NCBI GenBank assembly: GCA_003661825.1
Contig: QMWW01000048.1
Coordinates: forward strand, 1-7,754
Direction of reading: 5' to 3'
DNA length: 7,754 nt
Source: Thermoprotei archaeon
GTDB taxonomy: Archaea; Thermoproteota; Thermoprotei_A; Sulfolobales; Desulfurococcaceae
The number at the start of each line of letters is the position of its first letter. The stretch's first letter is position 1. The position numbers and the translations under genes were made by a program. This document shows, one piece after another, positions 6,350 to 7,754 of this stretch. Under the pieces are notes generated by a model, which saw nothing but the letters and a program-made list of their open reading frames with translations, had not been told where the DNA came from and made no database searches.

Positions 6350-6351
6350 AT

Positions 6352-6473
6352 ATGTGTCGATAATATGTAGATAGTAACGTGAGCTTAAATACTTTGTAAC
6401 TGTAATAGGAGTACCTAAGCATCAATAGCAGTTAGCGTAGCCACTGTACTTAGCAGAGCGAGCGTGTAGTAGC
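6352..6473. other. Divergent intergenic region between feoA and the DedA-family gene
   Basis: Beyond the feo promoter, this gap holds short related elements. GTACCTAAGCA (6411-6421) and GTACTTAGCA (6446-6455) are imperfect direct repeats 35 bases apart. GCTTAAATAC (6383-6392) pairs with GTACCTAAGC (6411-6420) at 8 of 10 positions. No open frame or RNA gene is evident. No convincing TATA box sits at the expected distance from the GTG at 6474. The shared element at 6384-6391 would give a leader of about 59 bases. Confidence 0.3.
6383..6396 (-). promoter_or_regulatory. Promoter of the feoAB operon
   Basis: On the minus strand the block AAAGTATTTAAGC resembles BRE plus TATA. Its core is at about 6391-6384, predicting a start near 6360, about 39 bases before GTG 6321. 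The core CTTAAATAC is nearly symmetrical, so it might also serve the divergent gene. A second weak TATA-like CATATTAT (about 6358-6365) is an alternative. Confidence 0.5.
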
Positions 6474-7172
6474 GTGGCTCTAGAAGAAGTGCTTGAGTGG
6501 TTTCTAGAAAGATACGGTCTCTTCGGTGTATTCATAGTATCGTTCTTAGGTAATACTATACCGTACTCAACTATACCATACCTGATCTTAATCGTAATTT
6601 ACGCTGGAGTCCTCAAGGATCCCTTGCAGCACCTAGTCTTAACGCTCCTCTCCGGCTTAGGAGCCGCTTTAGGTAAGCTTATTGTATACTTCTTCGGCTA
6701 CGGTATAAGGCGCCTCCTCCCTAGCAATACACGTGAGAACATAGTGCTGTTTTCAAGGGTTTTTAGGAAATCAACATTCATAGCAGTATACTTGTTTGCA
6801 GCCTTACCGCTACCTGATGATATACTGTACATACCGCTAGGCGCCGTTAAGTACAGCGTGACTAGGTATTTCACGGCACTACTGCTAGGTAAGATCACTA
6901 TAACCGGGGCGACGGTATTCTTCGGTTCCTCTATAGCCGGCTTTATACGCGGGTTAACCGGTTATCCTGATTACGTGGTGATTCCTATTCTCTTAGCTAT
7001 AACTATCTACCTAATGTACCTAGTAGTAGAGATAGATTGGTCGAAGGCTGCAGAGATCGCAATGAAGAAGGGTTTCTGGTCTGTTCTACACTATGTACTA
7101 ACCGAGTCAATTAAAGCTACAGTAGAGATACCTAGTAAAGTAGCATCAGCTGTTCGAAGAAAACCCGCTTAG
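6474..7172 (+). CDS. DedA/VTT (SNARE-associated) family membrane protein
   Basis: This 232-residue integral membrane protein has the layout of the VTT/DedA domain. The N-terminal half has an amphipathic start, then FLGNTIPYSTIPYLIL (24-39), comparable to the re-entrant Pro-containing loop. Next comes GLGAALGKLIVYFFGYGIRR (61-80), with the family's small-residue helix ending in a basic pair. LFAALPLPDDILYIPLGA (107-124), with an aromatic/Arg-containing KYSVTRYF and GK at 139-140, matches the second loop and helix. Membrane stretches are about 13-45, 52-76, 102-123, 132-157 and 167-186. After residue 188 there is a soluble tail of about 44 residues, rich in Lys/Arg and possibly amphipathic. DedA proteins are implicated in lipid carrier recycling or scrambling and membrane homeostasis; the archaeal substrate is unknown. 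The GTG start is the first possible, since an in-frame stop lies at 6438-6440. It is divergent from feoA with no evident functional link. Confidence 0.7.
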   Translation: MALEEVLEWFLERYGLFGVFIVSFLGNTIPYSTIPYLILIVIYAGVLKDPLQHLVLTLLSGLGAALGKLIVYFFGYGIRRLLPSNTRENIVLFSRVFRKSTFIAVYLFAALPLPDDILYIPLGAVKYSVTRYFTALLLGKITITGATVFFGSSIAGFIRGLTGYPDYVVIPILLAITIYLMYLVVEIDWSKAAEIAMKKGFWSVLHYVLTESIKATVEIPSKVASAVRRKPA

Positions 7173-7308
7173 AAAAAGCAGAGTTTTTAATTAAGATGCT
7201 AGTAATATAGGGCTTCTATGGGATGAAGAGGAACCCGGGAAATAAGCCCTCTTAGAAAGAGGGGATGCATAGAGTAGTAGTGTAAGCGGGCACTGACCAC
7301 TCATGTTT
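7173..7308. other. Gene-free gap between two convergent genes, with self-complementary segments
   Basis: This 136-base gap separates the ends of the DedA-family gene and the leftward membrane protein gene. It begins with a T-tract inside TTTTTAATTAAG (7184-7195), usable either as a terminator for the DedA gene or as a TATA box. Several complementary stretches follow between 7209 and 7274, described in the next entry. The remainder (7275-7308) shows nothing recognisable apart from CTGA at 7293-7296. No tRNA or 5S rRNA fold could be drawn. Confidence 0.5.
7209..7274 (+). ncRNA. Candidate small structured RNA with mutually exclusive helices (or terminator)
   Basis: An outer helix can pair 7214-7220 with 7268-7274 (CTATG/CATAG plus one A-U and one G-U pair). 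Inside it CCCTCTT (7247-7253) pairs perfectly with AAGAGGG (7257-7263) across a three-base loop. Two other pairings compete for the same bases: AAGAGG (7226-7231) with CCTCTT (7248-7253), and AGGGCTT (7209-7215) with AAGCCCT (7244-7250). A TATA-like block at 7184-7195 would start a transcript near 7213-7219. No known RNA family was recognised. The simplest alternative is a terminator for the leftward gene: on the minus strand the 7-pair hairpin is followed by CTTATTT. Confidence 0.22.
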
Positions 7309-7754
7309 CTACAGGTTCTTTGCTAGTAGAACGAATACCATAGTGGATAGTACTATAAGCACTAGTATCGCTGGTACGCCGAAGAATAGGTATATGAGGC
7401 CTGAAGTAAGCGATCCCATGAAACCGCTGAACTCATTAACTAATGAGTAGTAGCCTGCTCCATATCCATAGGTTACCTCGATATATAGATTGTAGAGCGC
7501 TATATCTACTAGTGTGTTCGAGTAGAGCGTTAGGGCAAGCAGTAGTACTGGTAAGAATGCTTGGTCGAAGAATGTGTATAGAGCCATTGATGATAGGAGC
7601 CTTATAGCTAGGGCTAGTCCAAAGTACCCCTTACTAGGGGTACCAGCGAATACGCTGCTCAGTAGAAGCGTTGTTACGAGCTTAGCTAGCCCGTATATCC
7701 ACATAATTGTCTCCATCCCCAGTCTAACATTATTCATCATGTGGTAGGGTAGAG
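7309..7754 (-). CDS. C-terminal part of a multi-pass membrane transporter, probably MFS type (partial)
   Basis: The frame is open from the right edge of the window to a TAG at 7309-7311, about 148 codons. An ATG at 7740 exists, but codons before it (LPYH) remain open to the edge. The protein also looks like the second half of a transporter, so the true start probably lies outside. About five membrane helices can be drawn from the first Met: 12-33, 39-58, 60-84, 95-118 and 121-141. The segment YNLYIEVTYGYGAGYYSLVNE followed by a glycine-rich FSGFMGSLTSGLIYLFFG resembles helices 10-11 of MFS exporters. This is a layout-based resemblance, not a signature match. The substrate is unknown. A short hydrophobic protein starting at ATG 7740 is the alternative. 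It converges with the DedA-family gene, 136 bases apart. Confidence 0.55.
   Translation of the reverse strand, partial: LPYHMMNNVRLGMETIMWIYGLAKLVTTLLLSSVFAGTPSKGYFGLALAIRLLSSMALYTFFDQAFLPVLLLALTLYSNTLVDIALYNLYIEVTYGYGAGYYSLVNEFSGFMGSLTSGLIYLFFGVPAILVLIVLSTMVFVLLAKNL

Noticed and set aside
7228..7249. Resemblance to the conserved core of 5S rRNA (GAACCCGG ... TAAGCCC, 16 of 19 bases alike).
   Set aside because: The rest cannot fold as 5S rRNA: the bases that should form the 5' strand of the outer helix and helix II (about 7189-7215) are AT-rich and overlap the TATA-like block, and no closing helix with the 3' side exists. Treated as coincidence.
7219..7296. Possible C/D box guide RNA with GGATGA as C box and CTGA as D box.
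   Set aside because: The C box deviates from RTGATGA, no convincing internal D' and C' boxes are present, and the spacing of 77 bases is long for archaeal C/D RNAs.

Overview
The window looks like a piece of a hyperthermophilic crenarchaeote (Thermoproteota), most likely Desulfurococcales-like. The reasons are heavy use of AGA/AGG, ATA and CTA codons, frequent GTG starts, crenarchaeal TATA/BRE promoter elements very close to start codons, and the gene families present. This placement is inference; no rRNA or other direct taxonomic marker is present.

Positions 1-77 hold what may be the first codons of a leftward gene that runs off the left edge. Positions 134-2868 encode a complete ECF-type vitamin transporter of the YkoEDC type (hydroxymethylpyrimidine/thiamine): a fused double ATPase (ykoD), the EcfT membrane coupling protein (ykoC, 4-base overlap with ykoD) and the substrate-binding S component (ykoE, behind its own promoter). 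The promoters in front of ykoD and ykoE share a 10-base core and a second TTAT-type element 11 bases downstream, which suggests common control.

Positions 2963-3955 encode a TtuA/Ncs6-type tRNA 2-thiouridine synthetase with both zinc fingers and all three iron-sulfur-site cysteines. It ends 6 bases from the end of the oppositely oriented feoB. The leftward feoA-feoB operon (6321 down to 3962, 4-base overlap) encodes a ferrous iron uptake system. A sequence closely resembling the DtxR/IdeR iron box lies between the feo promoter and the feoA ribosome binding site. It suggests an iron-responsive repressor and also argues for a feoA start 10 codons downstream of the first ATG.

Positions 6474-7172 encode a DedA/VTT-family membrane protein read rightward, divergent from feo. 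The 136-base gap at 7173-7308 contains a TATA-like element and several mutually exclusive complementary segments. It could be a small structured RNA or simply a terminator region. From 7309 to the right edge there is the C-terminal part of a leftward multi-pass membrane protein, probably an MFS-type transporter.

Taken together this is a small-molecule uptake neighbourhood (thiamine precursor, Fe2+, a probable MFS substrate) with one tRNA-thiolation enzyme. No CRISPR array, tRNA, rRNA, insertion sequence or phage gene was recognised. The least explained parts are the promoter-proximal repeats of the transporter, the iron box at feoA and the 7209-7274 foldable segment.
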